Source: a virus
IMG/VR virus record: IMGVR_UViG_3300024262_000015
Span: 62,001 to 126,000 of that record
DNA length: 64,000 bases
Reading direction: 5' to 3' (one strand)
Part shown: in pieces, positions 1 to 9,300 of the stretch
Numbering within the stretch: the first letter of the stretch is position 1
How the letters are laid out: every line of letters begins with the position of its first letter
The notes under the pieces: generated by a model
The model's database searches: none
What the model saw: the letters and a program-made list of their open reading frames with translations, nothing else
What the model was told of the DNA's origin: nothing
Program-made: the position numbers and the translations under genes

Positions 1-1710
1 GAAGAGGAGGTTATCACTGGCGACCCCGAAAAGGGCAGCGCTGACGCTCTCTATGGGGTTTTGTATCAAATGGCCCAGTACGCACACAAAAGGGGTCATA
101 GCAATATTGGTGATAAAATAATTGATATTGCTAATGATTATGCAGACACTCAAGAAATGGATGATACTCAAAAGAAAATGATCCAGAAAGACTCGGCAAC
201 AGTAGATAATGAAGAGGAATTTATGTCTGCTGCAGCAAAAGTTACTACAAAGATGCCTCTTGAAAGCGCTCATTTGCTTGATCACCATGATATGACCACT
301 GGTAAAACAACTAACTCTTTAGCTACTTGGACCAAAGAAATGACTGGTAAAGACCTTTCAAACTCTGATGATCAAAACTGGCTTATGGCCTTTGAAGAAC
401 TAGATGAAGAGGAAGAAGGTATGGATGACGATGGTGAAGAAGAGATGAGCTTTAGCGAAGAAGAGATGAGCTTTGGAGATGAGGATGAGGATGAGGACGA
501 TGAAGATACCCTCAAGATTGAAGTCGAAGAAATCTCTGATGACCGCGCAAATATTGTTTTTGTAGGTGGCGGACGCTCTCTTCCTTATGAGTTAGATAAA
601 GACGATGCTATGGGTCTTGCTGCTGCTCTTTGTGAAACCTTTGGAATGGACACAGGTCTTTTTGAGGGCGATGGTGAAGGCGATGAGACAGTAGACTATG
701 ATCAAGAAGACTATGAAGGCGATAATGTCGTATCTATTAGTCTTATGGAAGAAGACGAAGATGACGAAGATGACGAAGTAGTAGAGCTAGACATGGAAGA
801 GGCTGGAGGAGAAGGTGTTGCCGGAGCCCTCTCAGCTATCCTAAAAGAAGTTGGCGCTTCCGATAGGCTTCGAGAAAACCTCTATTCTTACGGTGCTAAA
901 GAGAAAGAGAAAAAGAAGAAGAAGCCTAAAGCTAAAGATCGAGGGTATGTAGTTTTCAAAGCTACCGACAATGATGTAAATGATAACAAAAACCATTTCC
1001 CTCTTAACTCTGCTGGCCAAGCTCGCTCTGCCTTAAGCTATGCTAACGTTTATAAGAAATCTCCCCCTTGGTATGATGGTAGTCTTAAAAGCCTCCTAAA
1101 GAAGGTCGCAGATGCCGTAAAACGCCGCTCTAAGGAAAAAGGCTGGGGTATCGAGGTTAGCCCAGCGTCCTATAAACCTGGGGCTGCTAAAAAAAAAGGT
1201 AGCTTAAGCAATTATGGGCTAAGAAAAAGAGCAGAAGATGAAGATGATGAGCGTGATTCTATCCAAAAAGCTAAAGATAAAGAAGAAAGCTTAACTTTTG
1301 ATGAACGAAGAGAGAGGATGTGGAACGAAAGAGTTAGTGCTGGTAAATACCACCAATTATTCCAAGATTTAGATGCTGAAATTGTTACTCTTGCAAATCT
1401 TGGAGACGTTTTCGAAGGCAGGAGTGATAAATTTGTAACAAAAAAAAATATAAATCAAATAAGGGCGGCTGTAGACAAATCTAATGGGCGACTTTGGGAC
1501 TACTTTTATACAATTCTTCCTGGCCATCATAAAACTATCGGAACTCCAACGTGGCTTTTCTATAATTTAATGCCCAAAGAATTGAATCTTACTTACGATC
1601 ACGACAAACGTATGAAAGGCTTTTTAGAAAAAGCCATAGCAGTTATACAAAAAAACATTAATGAAAATGTTGAACTCTTAGAGAAAGAAGAAATAGCTTC
1701 TCTCTCTTAG
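1..1710 (+). CDS. Acidic virion-type protein, 5' end outside window
   Basis: The frame is already open at base 1, so the gene starts upstream of the window; TTG at 61 is only the first in-window initiator and nothing marks it as the real start. About 569 residues are visible. The middle is extremely acidic, with Glu/Asp blocks near bases 400-520 and 740-800, followed by a Lys-rich block near 900-940 and a second charged linker near 1230-1320. The last 130 residues look globular and carry several Trp and Tyr. I do not recognise the family. Position beside virion genes suggests a structural or head-assembly role, by inference only. Confidence 0.85.
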   Translation, partial: EEEVITGDPEKGSADALYGVLYQMAQYAHKRGHSNIGDKIIDIANDYADTQEMDDTQKKMIQKDSATVDNEEEFMSAAAKVTTKMPLESAHLLDHHDMTTGKTTNSLATWTKEMTGKDLSNSDDQNWLMAFEELDEEEEGMDDDGEEEMSFSEEEMSFGDEDEDEDDEDTLKIEVEEISDDRANIVFVGGGRSLPYELDKDDAMGLAAALCETFGMDTGLFEGDGEGDETVDYDQEDYEGDNVVSISLMEEDEDDEDDEVVELDMEEAGGEGVAGALSAILKEVGASDRLRENLYSYGAKEKEKKKKKPKAKDRGYVVFKATDNDVNDNKNHFPLNSAGQARSALSYANVYKKSPPWYDGSLKSLLKKVADAVKRRSKEKGWGIEVSPASYKPGAAKKKGSLSNYGLRKRAEDEDDERDSIQKAKDKEESLTFDERRERMWNERVSAGKYHQLFQDLDAEIVTLANLGDVFEGRSDKFVTKKNINQIRAAVDKSNGRLWDYFYTILPGHHKTIGTPTWLFYNLMPKELNLTYDHDKRMKGFLEKAIAVIQKNINENVELLEKEEIASLS

Positions 1711-1744
1711 TTCCTAAAGGGGCGATTGAAGGACCAAAAGTCAA

Positions 1745-2128
1745 ATGATAAAACGCGCTGCCAACATTTCCCCTTTTGAAAAGCTTTGGCTCACCAAGAT
1801 GGGCGATGAAGCGGTAACTCAAATTGACGAAGGAGGGGGATCCGAAGCAGTGACCCAAATTGATGAAGGGACTTTTCCATCAGTTTTGGAAGAGTATAAA
1901 TGGCAAGAAACCGCTACCCATAATCCTGAGCTTCCTGAGCACACACAAGGCCAGCGTATAGCAAAAAAGTTTCGTACCCTCCTTCGCGATACAATGACCC
2001 ATCACGAACGAGAAAAATTGTTTGCAGAATTTTTAGTACAAGAAAACCTTTTAACTAAAGAAGAAGCAAAACAAATCTCTCTAGCAGCCAGACCCCCTCC
2101 GTTTGCTCCTAAAAGCCAAAGAAGATAA
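1745..2128 (+). CDS. Small hypothetical protein with internal 9-residue duplication
   Basis: A 127-aa protein beginning at ATG 1745, 34 bases after the preceding stop, with a weak purine-rich GAAGGA about 12 bases upstream. The nonapeptide EAVTQIDEG occurs twice (bases about 1807-1833 and 1843-1869), with period 36 nt and diverged third codon positions. The rest is charged and probably helical, ending in a Pro/Arg-rich tail. Same strand and spacing as the acidic gene before it, so probably the same transcript. Family not recognised. Confidence 0.75.
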   Translation: MIKRAANISPFEKLWLTKMGDEAVTQIDEGGGSEAVTQIDEGTFPSVLEEYKWQETATHNPELPEHTQGQRIAKKFRTLLRDTMTHHEREKLFAEFLVQENLLTKEEAKQISLAARPPPFAPKSQRR

Positions 2129-2131
2129 ATG

Positions 2132-2350
2132 TTATTTTAACCTAGCCAATTTCTTTCGCTCTGTCCAAGACATTCTTTCCCCCGTTTCATATCCCAACGC
2201 TTTAAGCTCTAAATATTTTTCATGCTTCCGGGTTAAATAAACATTAGCATCCTTGTAGATCCAATGAAGAAATTTATAGGCTTGATGATTGCTTGTTTTC
2301 TATGAACATTAACTATCGTCCCTATCTTAGAAATAGAAGTTCCCTTGTTA
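2132..2350 (-). pseudogene. Decayed LAGLIDADG-type homing endonuclease, C-terminal remnant
   Basis: The 363-base gap 2129-2491 has no plus-strand gene. On the minus strand a 55-codon frame (2299 down to 2132) ends in a proper stop. It contains QAYKFLHWIYKDANVYLTRK followed by a Lys-rich tail, a pattern typical of the C-terminal end of phage LAGLIDADG homing endonucleases (fL-W-Y-da-YL-RK). No start codon is present; a stop (2300-2302) interrupts it, and plausible upstream residues continue in another frame, which suggests a frameshift near 2295-2300. I read it as the wreck of an inserted endonuclease. The rest of the gap (about 2350-2491) is AT-rich leader for the next gene; I see nothing else in it. 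Confidence 0.6.
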
Positions 2351-2491
2351 TATTCCTATATGATGATGTGCTTGGTATTTTCTGACATTCATAGGAAATC
2401 TTAGCATGTTTTTGAATGCTTACAAAATCTTATACAGGACTTAAATGAAAAATCGAAAACCTCAACAATATCAAGGAGTTATATCCTAAAA

Positions 2492-3172
2492 TTGGTACAA
2501 ACAGGTTACGGGTTACCCATGAGTTGGCCTGTAGACCCTAATTCAACCTTTCAACCAGGCCAAATAGCACAACTGGGAGCGCTAGGTAATAACATCGTCT
2601 GTGGTGTTTCTGATGGTACGGCTCCTATTGGTATTATAGATGATATCAAAACAAAGGCCTTCACCGCTCCCTCAATTAATGAGGTTGTCATTGCTCCCGC
2701 TATTGGTGAACGTAGAGACGGCCAAATCGTTTCTATCCATGACGTTAATGCTCTATTAAAGAACTCTAATATCACAGCATCAAGCTTCATTAGCGACCCC
2801 GTAAGTGTAGAATTGGTCCCTAAAAATGGAGTCATCATCTTTCCTGCTGGTACCCCTCTAAACTTTTCTCTAGAAGGAACCGGTAACTTCGACTCTATTC
2901 GAACCGTTGTTAACTACACCTATCAAGTCCCCAACGTGCCTGGTGATGATACAACCCAAGCGTCTGGCCATGTAACAGTCTGGTTTCAACGTATGATCTT
3001 TCAAACCGATCAGTATGAAACCAATCAACGTTATGCTCTAGGAGATAACGTGTTTGTTAATGAATCCGGACTCCTAACTAGCAGACAGGTAAGCGCTATT
3101 AATCCTGGAGTTGGGCTTATTACTGGCCCTCCCACGAGTCCTTTTAGTATGATAGAGTGCTTGTGGTTGTGA
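2492..3172 (+). CDS. Virion decoration-like structural protein (paralogue of 5610 and 12372 genes)
   Basis: A 226-aa, beta-rich, Gly/Val/Ile-rich protein with few charges, typical of a capsid surface protein. The start is taken as TTG 2492, with AAGGAG at 2473-2478; the ATG at 2519 is a possible alternative. It shares two signatures with the 128-aa protein at 5610: an N-terminal pattern of G-x-(V/I)-V-C/P followed by PIGII, and a C-terminal pattern of R-I/M-x-F-x-TD followed by Y-x-GD and later VG and C. This fits a two-barrel decoration or stabiliser protein, by inference. A decayed endonuclease precedes it and a GIY-YIG endonuclease follows, so this locus attracts mobile genes. Confidence 0.8.
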   Translation: MVQTGYGLPMSWPVDPNSTFQPGQIAQLGALGNNIVCGVSDGTAPIGIIDDIKTKAFTAPSINEVVIAPAIGERRDGQIVSIHDVNALLKNSNITASSFISDPVSVELVPKNGVIIFPAGTPLNFSLEGTGNFDSIRTVVNYTYQVPNVPGDDTTQASGHVTVWFQRMIFQTDQYETNQRYALGDNVFVNESGLLTSRQVSAINPGVGLITGPPTSPFSMIECLWL

Positions 3173-3284
3173 TTACTCCACTCCCTACAAGGCCATTTTG
3201 GAACTTAGAGGTAGCTGCCTGCTGGTCATACAAATAAAAGCTTTTAAAATTTGCTAAACGCTGCTCTGGTGTTATAGTAAAGAT

Positions 3285-4406
3285 ATGTTCATTTATAAAG
3301 TTACACATAAGGTAAGTAAAAGAGTTTATGTTGGCCAAGCTATTGATGTGAAAAAGCGTTGGGGTGAACATAAAACCAAGGCTCGTGCTGTTTTGCGAGG
3401 GGATAAGACTATTGAAAATAAAGATATTCAAAAATTTCATGTTGCCTTAGCTAAAGAGGGTTTAGAGAATTTTGTATTTGAAATTATCGAGCCTGTTAAG
3501 AGTCGTAACTTAGCAAATGAACGAGAGGCTTATTGGATGGGGTTTTATAGAGCCTCAACCGAAGGATATAATGGAAGTCCCCGAGTTTGTGGGTTAGAAA
3601 AACATTCGGAAAAAACACTTCAGCTACTAAAAAGCAATTGGGCCAAAGATCATCCTCCAGAATCCATAGAAAAAACGGCCGAAGCAAATCGCGGGAGGAT
3701 AATGACCGATGAGCAAAAACGAAAAATCTCAGAAGCCAACAAAGGCAATCAAAATTGTTTAGGAACCAAGCAATCTCAAGAAACAATTAATAAACGCCGA
3801 ATTGTACAAGCCAAAAATTATGGTCCTAAGCTATGTTCTGCTCCGGACTGTGAGAGAACGGATGGTTTCAAGGTCAAAAGCGAAACCTTTTACTGTCAAA
3901 TGCATGCGGCCCGATTGAGGCTGCATGGGTCTTTGGAAGAACCTATTCGTCCGTCTCCTCCAAACAAAGGGGTGCCGATGTCTGAGGAGACTAAGAGAAA
4001 GGTTTCAGAAGGTCGTAAAGGAAAATGTATGGGTGAAGCAAATCCTTTTTATGGAAAGAAGCATGACCCTGAAACAATGGAAAGAATTCGGCAGCATAGT
4101 TTAGGAAAAGAGCCGCCCAATAAAATTAAGTTTACCCCGGAGCAAGAAAAAGAAATTGCTCATGACAAACGAAGCATGCATGTAGTAGCCAAGGAATGGG
4201 GAGTAAGTCATCGTGTAATATCTCGTTTAAGGAAGGAGCATGGTATCTCTGGGCGTTTGGATAGAAGAATATTTAGCAAGGAAGAGCGAGAGAAAATAGC
4301 TTTAGATCCTCGGATACTTAGAGAGGTAGCTAAGGATTGGGGAGTGAGTCGGGATACAATTAGATCAGTTAAAAAAGAGCATAAACAGCTACTTAATCAT
4401 GTGTAA
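3285..4406 (+). CDS. GIY-YIG homing endonuclease with NUMOD3 repeats (Seg-like)
   Basis: A 373-aa free-standing homing endonuclease. The N-terminal GIY-YIG nuclease domain (about residues 1-95) has FIYKV, VYVG (residues 14-17), Arg25 in KKRWGEH and the metal-binding Glu in NERE (residues 78-81). Two NUMOD3-type DNA-binding motifs follow, each with the pattern EQKRKISEANKG or ETKRKVSEGRKG. Between them is a CxxxxC...CxxxH zinc finger (CSAPDC, then FYCQMH). The C-terminus carries two tandem helix-turn-helix repeats (VVAKEWGVSH and EVAKDWGVSR). It lies between two virion genes in its own transcriptional space and is expected to cleave intronless or endonuclease-free alleles nearby to spread itself. 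Confidence 0.9.
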   Translation: MFIYKVTHKVSKRVYVGQAIDVKKRWGEHKTKARAVLRGDKTIENKDIQKFHVALAKEGLENFVFEIIEPVKSRNLANEREAYWMGFYRASTEGYNGSPRVCGLEKHSEKTLQLLKSNWAKDHPPESIEKTAEANRGRIMTDEQKRKISEANKGNQNCLGTKQSQETINKRRIVQAKNYGPKLCSAPDCERTDGFKVKSETFYCQMHAARLRLHGSLEEPIRPSPPNKGVPMSEETKRKVSEGRKGKCMGEANPFYGKKHDPETMERIRQHSLGKEPPNKIKFTPEQEKEIAHDKRSMHVVAKEWGVSHRVISRLRKEHGISGRLDRRIFSKEEREKIALDPRILREVAKDWGVSRDTIRSVKKEHKQLLNHV

Positions 4407-4445
4407 GAAGGTGTTCCAAAATTAAGCATATTTTCGAGTTAAAAT

Positions 4446-4688
4446 ATGGATTCAGTAATAAAATATGCTGCTGTTTATAAAACTGCTGTTGAAGAAGAGT
4501 TTAGCTTTGAAGAGGTCAAAGAAGAGGAACCTGAAGGGCTTGACGAAGAATCTTCTAAAGTTATAAGTGCATTAGAACACTTTTCTCCTCGTCAATTAGC
4601 TCTTCATTCAAGTCATGAAAGCCCTTTAGTTAGGGCGGCGGTTATTCCCTACTTAACTCTTGAAGGAGTTTTTAGTGTTAAGAGATGA
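4446..4688 (+). CDS. Small HEAT-like hypothetical protein, overlaps next gene
   Basis: An 80-aa protein from ATG 4446, whose start is preceded by AT-rich sequence rather than a Shine-Dalgarno site. The N-terminal half is acidic (EEEFSFEEVKEEEPEG). The C-terminal half has a HEAT-like helix pair, HSSHESPLVRAAVIPYL, resembling the HEAT-like repeat in the 27311 gene. Its stop (4686-4688) lies inside the next frame. The two frames together would make a continuous HEAT-like protein if one T were removed from the TTTTT at 4669-4673, so a recent frameshift of one ancestral gene is possible. Confidence 0.65.
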   Translation: MDSVIKYAAVYKTAVEEEFSFEEVKEEEPEGLDEESSKVISALEHFSPRQLALHSSHESPLVRAAVIPYLTLEGVFSVKR

Positions 4689-4995
4689 AGAAGATCCAAT
4701 AGTATTTGAAGCTATAGCTGCGCGTCCAGAAAAAGAAGTTGTAAGGTCTTTAATACATCCTCGTCTTAAAAGGTTGTTTTTCCCTGAGATAATGGACACG
4801 CTCATTGAGGTTCATGGCCCAGAGTTAAAAAAAATAGAGATTTCACATATTCTTAGAAACCTTAAGCAGTATCCGGAAACACAATTAAAAGCTCTTCAAT
4901 ATATCCCGAAAGAACTGTATAAGGATATGGCTAAAGATAAAAGAACATTTTCTTATGAGATGAGGAAAGCTCTCCGAGAAATGGGTAGAAGCTAA
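4675..4995 (+). CDS. HEAT-like hypothetical protein, translationally coupled to upstream gene
   Basis: I start this gene at GTG 4675 because AAGGAG at 4663-4668 sits at ideal spacing; a TTG at 4660 is in frame but has no such site. About 106 aa, beginning with LRDEEDPIVFEAIAARP, a HEAT-like repeat matching the end of the preceding protein, followed by helical sequence rich in Lys and Leu. The 14-base overlap with the upstream stop suggests coupled translation. The gene ends tail-to-tail with the methyltransferase, overlapping by 4 bases. Specific function not recognised. Confidence 0.65.
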   Translation: MLRDEEDPIVFEAIAARPEKEVVRSLIHPRLKRLFFPEIMDTLIEVHGPELKKIEISHILRNLKQYPETQLKALQYIPKELYKDMAKDKRTFSYEMRKALREMGRS

Positions 4996-5582
4996 TCTTG
5001 CCACACCCGTTCTTTTTTAGGAGTAGAATCTAGCATTATTACTTTGCCCTTAGATCTTGGGGACGGGAGAAAATGAAACCATGCATATTCACAAGCATCC
5101 GTTCCTCCGTCTGTAAAGGACGGTCTATTAGGAAGAACATACATATCTGGCATATGATTTTTTAAAAAGTCATGACGCTTTTGAGACCCAAGAAAATTAA
5201 TTCTTAGTAGCATGATTGTATGAGGGGCTTGGGTTATGGCTTCTTTAATAAATTCTAGAGCATATCTATATGGGGGATTGGTAAAAATCACATCTGCCTT
5301 TGGTTTAGATGATACTTTTAGATAATCGGCTATTTGGTATTCATCAATGGAGCTTTCGAGTGAGTTGATATATTTATTTTGTATCTCTATTCCGGCTGTT
5401 GTGGCTTGAGGAGAGAACTTTTTAATGACAGATAGGAGATGACCACTACCCGCACAAGGGTCCAGGTAAGAGCCAGATGAGGGAAGGAACGGCATCTTTT
5501 CTAAAGCTCTACGGATGGCCCATGAAGGTGTGGGGTAATCGTCTAAGAACATACGGGGAGCGCCTCTTTGGGTTGCTGACAT
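4992..5582 (-). CDS. SAM-dependent adenine-specific DNA methyltransferase
   Basis: A 196-aa reverse-strand protein with the class I methyltransferase fold signatures: SAM-binding motif I DPCAGSG at residues 41-47 and catalytic motif IV TNPPY at 101-105, the (D/N)PP(Y/F) form typical of N6-adenine or exocyclic-amine methylation. The N-terminal DDYPTPSWAIRRAL is the segment that commonly precedes motif I in phage enzymes of this group. There is no target-recognition domain or partner nuclease, so it is probably an orphan enzyme protecting phage DNA or altering its regulation. It is one of few reverse-strand genes in the window, so it likely has its own promoter and is perhaps expressed at another time. 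Confidence 0.85.
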   Translation of the reverse strand: MSATQRGAPRMFLDDYPTPSWAIRRALEKMPFLPSSGSYLDPCAGSGHLLSVIKKFSPQATTAGIEIQNKYINSLESSIDEYQIADYLKVSSKPKADVIFTNPPYRYALEFIKEAITQAPHTIMLLRINFLGSQKRHDFLKNHMPDMYVLPNRPSFTDGGTDACEYAWFHFLPSPRSKGKVIMLDSTPKKERVWQD

Positions 5583-5609
5583 AGGGGAGAGCTTAGCAGG
5601 GAGTTAATA

Positions 5610-5996
5610 GTGTTTCAAGTAAGAGAAGCGACCGGAAAGCCATCACGTTATTTCCCTCACCCAGATTATGATTTTAAGGCGGGGTCTCCAGTTTCTATAG
5701 ATGATAATGGGTTAGTGGTACCTTGCTTATCTAATTCTCCTATAGGAATAATAGGAGGCGATTGTGATAGTGGTATGTATTCAATATCGCCTGAAAATTT
5801 TGTATATGTTTGGACTTGTAGGATCTTATTTGATACGGACAATATAGAGGATGGGGCTTATTTTAGTGGAGATTTGTTATATATAAAAGATGGTAAATTT
5901 ACTAGGATAATTCAGGGACCGGAGCTTTTAGCGGTAGGAAGAGTGGTTGTTGCTAATGAGGCTAAGTACCCTTGTATTACGGCGTTGGTGTTTTAA
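5610..5996 (+). CDS. Short decoration-like virion protein
   Basis: A 128-aa protein starting at GTG 5610, with AGGGAG at 5598-5603 as ribosome binding site. Two small beta domains can be read: an N-terminal one with FKAGSPVSIDDNGLVVPC and SPIGIIGG, and a C-terminal one with RILFDTD, YFSGDLLYI and VGRVVV. Both match the longer protein at 2492, which carries a large insertion between them. The gene is divergent from the methyltransferase, whose start is 27 bases away, so a bidirectional control region must lie in 5583-5609. Role as a head decoration protein is inferred from this similarity and its surroundings. Confidence 0.75.
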   Translation: MFQVREATGKPSRYFPHPDYDFKAGSPVSIDDNGLVVPCLSNSPIGIIGGDCDSGMYSISPENFVYVWTCRILFDTDNIEDGAYFSGDLLYIKDGKFTRIIQGPELLAVGRVVVANEAKYPCITALVF

Positions 5997-6064
5997 TTGG
6001 TTCTCTGTTACTAGAATAATATGTAAGGGAGGGATGATTACATCAATTTAAAGGATTTGTTCTT

Positions 6065-6379
6065 ATGGACATGGACAATCGTGCATTAATGGACTCAGAG
6101 ATTTTTCGAGCATTCGCAGCACACGAAGCCCAGAAAAAACGAGAAGAAGAGGAAGCCAAGGATCCATTTAAAGATCGAGTAGCTTCCGTGTGTGAAAAGG
6201 TAAAGGTAGTTGAGGCTTGGGTAGAGTTTGAGAAGAAGGTAAATTCTACTCCCTACTTGCTGTCATACTTTAAGAAAGCCAGGGCTACATTAGATGAGCA
6301 TCCCGAGCTTAGAGAAAAGGTTAATAAGAAATTTCTCATGGCTTTAGATTCATTAAATTTGGAGCAAGAAGATGAATAA
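6065..6379 (+). CDS. Small charged hypothetical protein
   Basis: A 104-aa, highly charged, probably all-helical protein; the first 35 residues contain the run KKREEEEAKD. It starts at ATG 6065 after an AT-rich leader without a clear Shine-Dalgarno site; a second in-frame ATG lies two codons downstream. Its last codons overlap the start of the 1101-aa gene by 8 bases, so the two are translationally coupled and probably work together. Family not recognised. Confidence 0.7.
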   Translation: MDMDNRALMDSEIFRAFAAHEAQKKREEEEAKDPFKDRVASVCEKVKVVEAWVEFEKKVNSTPYLLSYFKKARATLDEHPELREKVNKKFLMALDSLNLEQEDE

Positions 6380-9300
6380 ACGAGTAGAGGCAGCGGCACA
6401 AGAGCTAGTTCAAAAGAATAACGCTCGATTAAGCAATAAGCTTTATACTTTGGTATCTGGACTTAAAAAGAAAGGATATGTAAAAGAGGCTGCTGAATTA
6501 GAGCAAGCGGTTTTTAATTATAAGACATCTGAGATCCATCTTTACAATGTATTTGATCGGACCGGTGAAGATTTTTTGGAAGAAGCGTATCCTGATGGTG
6601 GGTATGATGTAGATCCAGAAAGTGAATACGGAAAATTTTATACTCCATTAGAACAGGCTCGAATAATGCGAGAGCTTGTTAGCAAGAGGCCTACTGGTAA
6701 TTTAAATCTTGTTGTTAAAAAAAAAGCTAGCTACATAAAAAAAGCTAGTAAAGAAGCTGAGTATGAAGCATGGGTAGAGGCAACAAGGGCGGCTCATAAG
6801 AACACCTCTTCTGATCCTTTTCCTGAGGAATTTTATCAAAATAATGTATTTAATAAAAAACGCCAATCTATGGGACTTTCTCCAATAAGCTTTGAAAAAG
6901 AAACGGAAGTAACTTCTCAGCCATCTAGTGAATCTAGTGATAGAGAAGTTACTTCTGAACAATTAACGAATATGCTAGCTGAAAATGCCAGAAAACTGTA
7001 TTCGGTTATCACTAAAGAAGGAGTTGAAACAGTAGACGATATCATCAAAGTTAAAAATTTTCTTACTCTATATTATGGTCTTGAAAAGGACGAGTGGACC
7101 GATACTCCAGTCGAATTGGCGGAACCGATTTTGGATGCGGCTATAGCAATAGAACATATAGGTATTCCCAACACCAGTACTGGTCTTAAAGAAATGAAAT
7201 CTGAAGTCAATCAGTGGTTTATGACCGATACTGACATGGATGATAATAAAATCAAAATCTGGGCAAGAAGTGTTAAAGAATGGTTAAGTGATAAAAACTT
7301 ATCTGCTGCACAGATTGAAAAGCTTGAAGAGGATATGGCGAAGATTGATGAGCAATCACGCTCGCTTAAATCTCTAACAGGCAACCCCACAAACAGTCCT
7401 GAATGGTGGCACAACGTCTCAGTAATGGTTAACAACTTAATAAAACAAATCAAAGATGTGGGCTCAATCTTTGATTCAAAAATTGATAACCCGCTAAAAA
7501 TCCTTAAAAATATGCAGACGGAACTTGCTAAGCAGACTACCAAAACCAAAATTCGTTCTATCCTCCCTTCTTCACAAACAACGCCTCTAAATACTGATTT
7601 TGTTGGAATTCCTTTGGCAGTTTATACAGAGCTTACGGGACTCGCAGATACATTAATAGATAACTGGGAGGCCGTTCGCGAACAAATTCAAAGTAATCAG
7701 GATTTGGCTCCAGCGCTTCGCGGAAGAAAAGCTCAAGCAGCGGCGGATAACAAAGCCTTGTGGACTATGTTTAAAGAGGCTTTTTCTCCATTTAATCAGG
7801 GCCAAAAATTCTTGGATTTTCGCTCGGCTGTAGCAGACCACGATAGGCTTCGTCCCTATGGGGACACTCATCTTTCATCTCCTACAGCAATTAGAACTTT
7901 AAGCGCTCTTTCTACAAACCTACTTGAACAAATGCGTAAAGATTACGGCGGGGGAAACCGTAAGCCCCTTCCAAAACCCGGACTTCAAGGATCAGCAAAA
8001 GATCCCGCTCAAGAGCCGGCGGACGAGAGCGTTTCTTTTTTTAATGAGGAAATGGGCTTTAATACTCCCGCTAACTGGGAACCTGGAGGTATAAAAAAAA
8101 AGGCTTTCCTAGAAACCGGCGATCCTCCCACTAGAGGCGCCTCCCCCTCTTCCTCTCAAAGAAGAGGTCCAAGGCGGGGTCCGGGAGTTATTTTACCTGA
8201 GGTAGAAGCTCTTCAACAAACCCTTGTATCATTAGCAAATTTCCTTGCTACAGAAGACGGGCTTAAAAGAGCAACCACATCTCGTGAATTAGGTGGTTTG
8301 GGAGTAGAGCCGAATGAAATAAACAGGGTTATAGCTCAACTTAAACTAGTAGGAAATGCTGACAAAAAATGGGGACCTAATACTAACAAGGGTGTAACAG
8401 GGCTTAAAGATCTTTATAATTTGGCGACTGGGAAAACCGCCGATATCCCTTCTAACATCCATTTTAGATCTACTACCAAACCAGAACTTTTAGAGCAGGT
8501 AAGTAAAGCTTTAGGTTACATAAAAGAAATAAGCAATGAACTTGGAGTAGGTAATATTGCCCAACGTCGTCAAACAGCTACTACCAGTTCTATAATAGAT
8601 AAAATTAATCCAGCCTACCAAACAGCTAACTTGGTTGATTGGGATGTGGCTGTTGGGGAGCCAAGAATAAATGTAATGAGAAAAGACATTTCTTCTTTAT
8701 CTAATTTTGTTAATTTCCTAAGAAATAATAAATGGATTAAGGGAGCGTCTTCTCCTGTAGAATTGGCTTTACTAAAAATGGGACAAGCCCCGATGCCTAG
8801 TGCTGATTATCCAGCAGTTCCAGAAATGGGAGGAGAAGCCTCTAAACCTAACCGCACACCTCAGGTTACTGTACTTCCCCCTGGGTCTCAACAGGCTTCT
8901 CAACAAAGAACTCAAACCAAAATAAAAGAGCAGGAACAGGCCAGACGAAACCAAACGCACACAGGATTTACATTTGGAGACATGACCAGAGCGCTTAAAC
9001 TATTCGTGGCTCGTGGTAGACAAAAAGGATATGGGCGGGAAATGCTTGCGCTCCAGAACCAATGGCTTACGGGTCTTAATAATCACTTTCCAAAATATGC
9101 GCTAGCTCGGCCACTGTTTATAGAAGACATTGCTTTGGTATCAACAGGTCCTCTCCCCGGTCAAGGAAGTCGCCAACAAATCCAACAAGGTCAACCAGTG
9201 GCGGCTCAACCAGGGGCTCCTCAAACAGGCCAGTTACCAGGGAGTCCAGATATCTTTGGTCCAATTTTAAACTTAGGGATGAACGTTGGAGGGGTTGATG

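Noticed and set aside
61-63. TTG 61 as the start of the first gene
   Set aside because: The frame is open to base 1 with acidic sequence like the rest of the protein, so the gene most likely begins before the window.
3144-3440. Reverse-strand frame with protein-like stretch (TPEQRLANFKSFYLYDQQ)
   Set aside because: It overlaps the starts and ends of two good plus-strand genes, its N-terminal half is low-quality antisense sequence, and no start or ribosome site fits. It could be a remnant, but the evidence is too thin to annotate.
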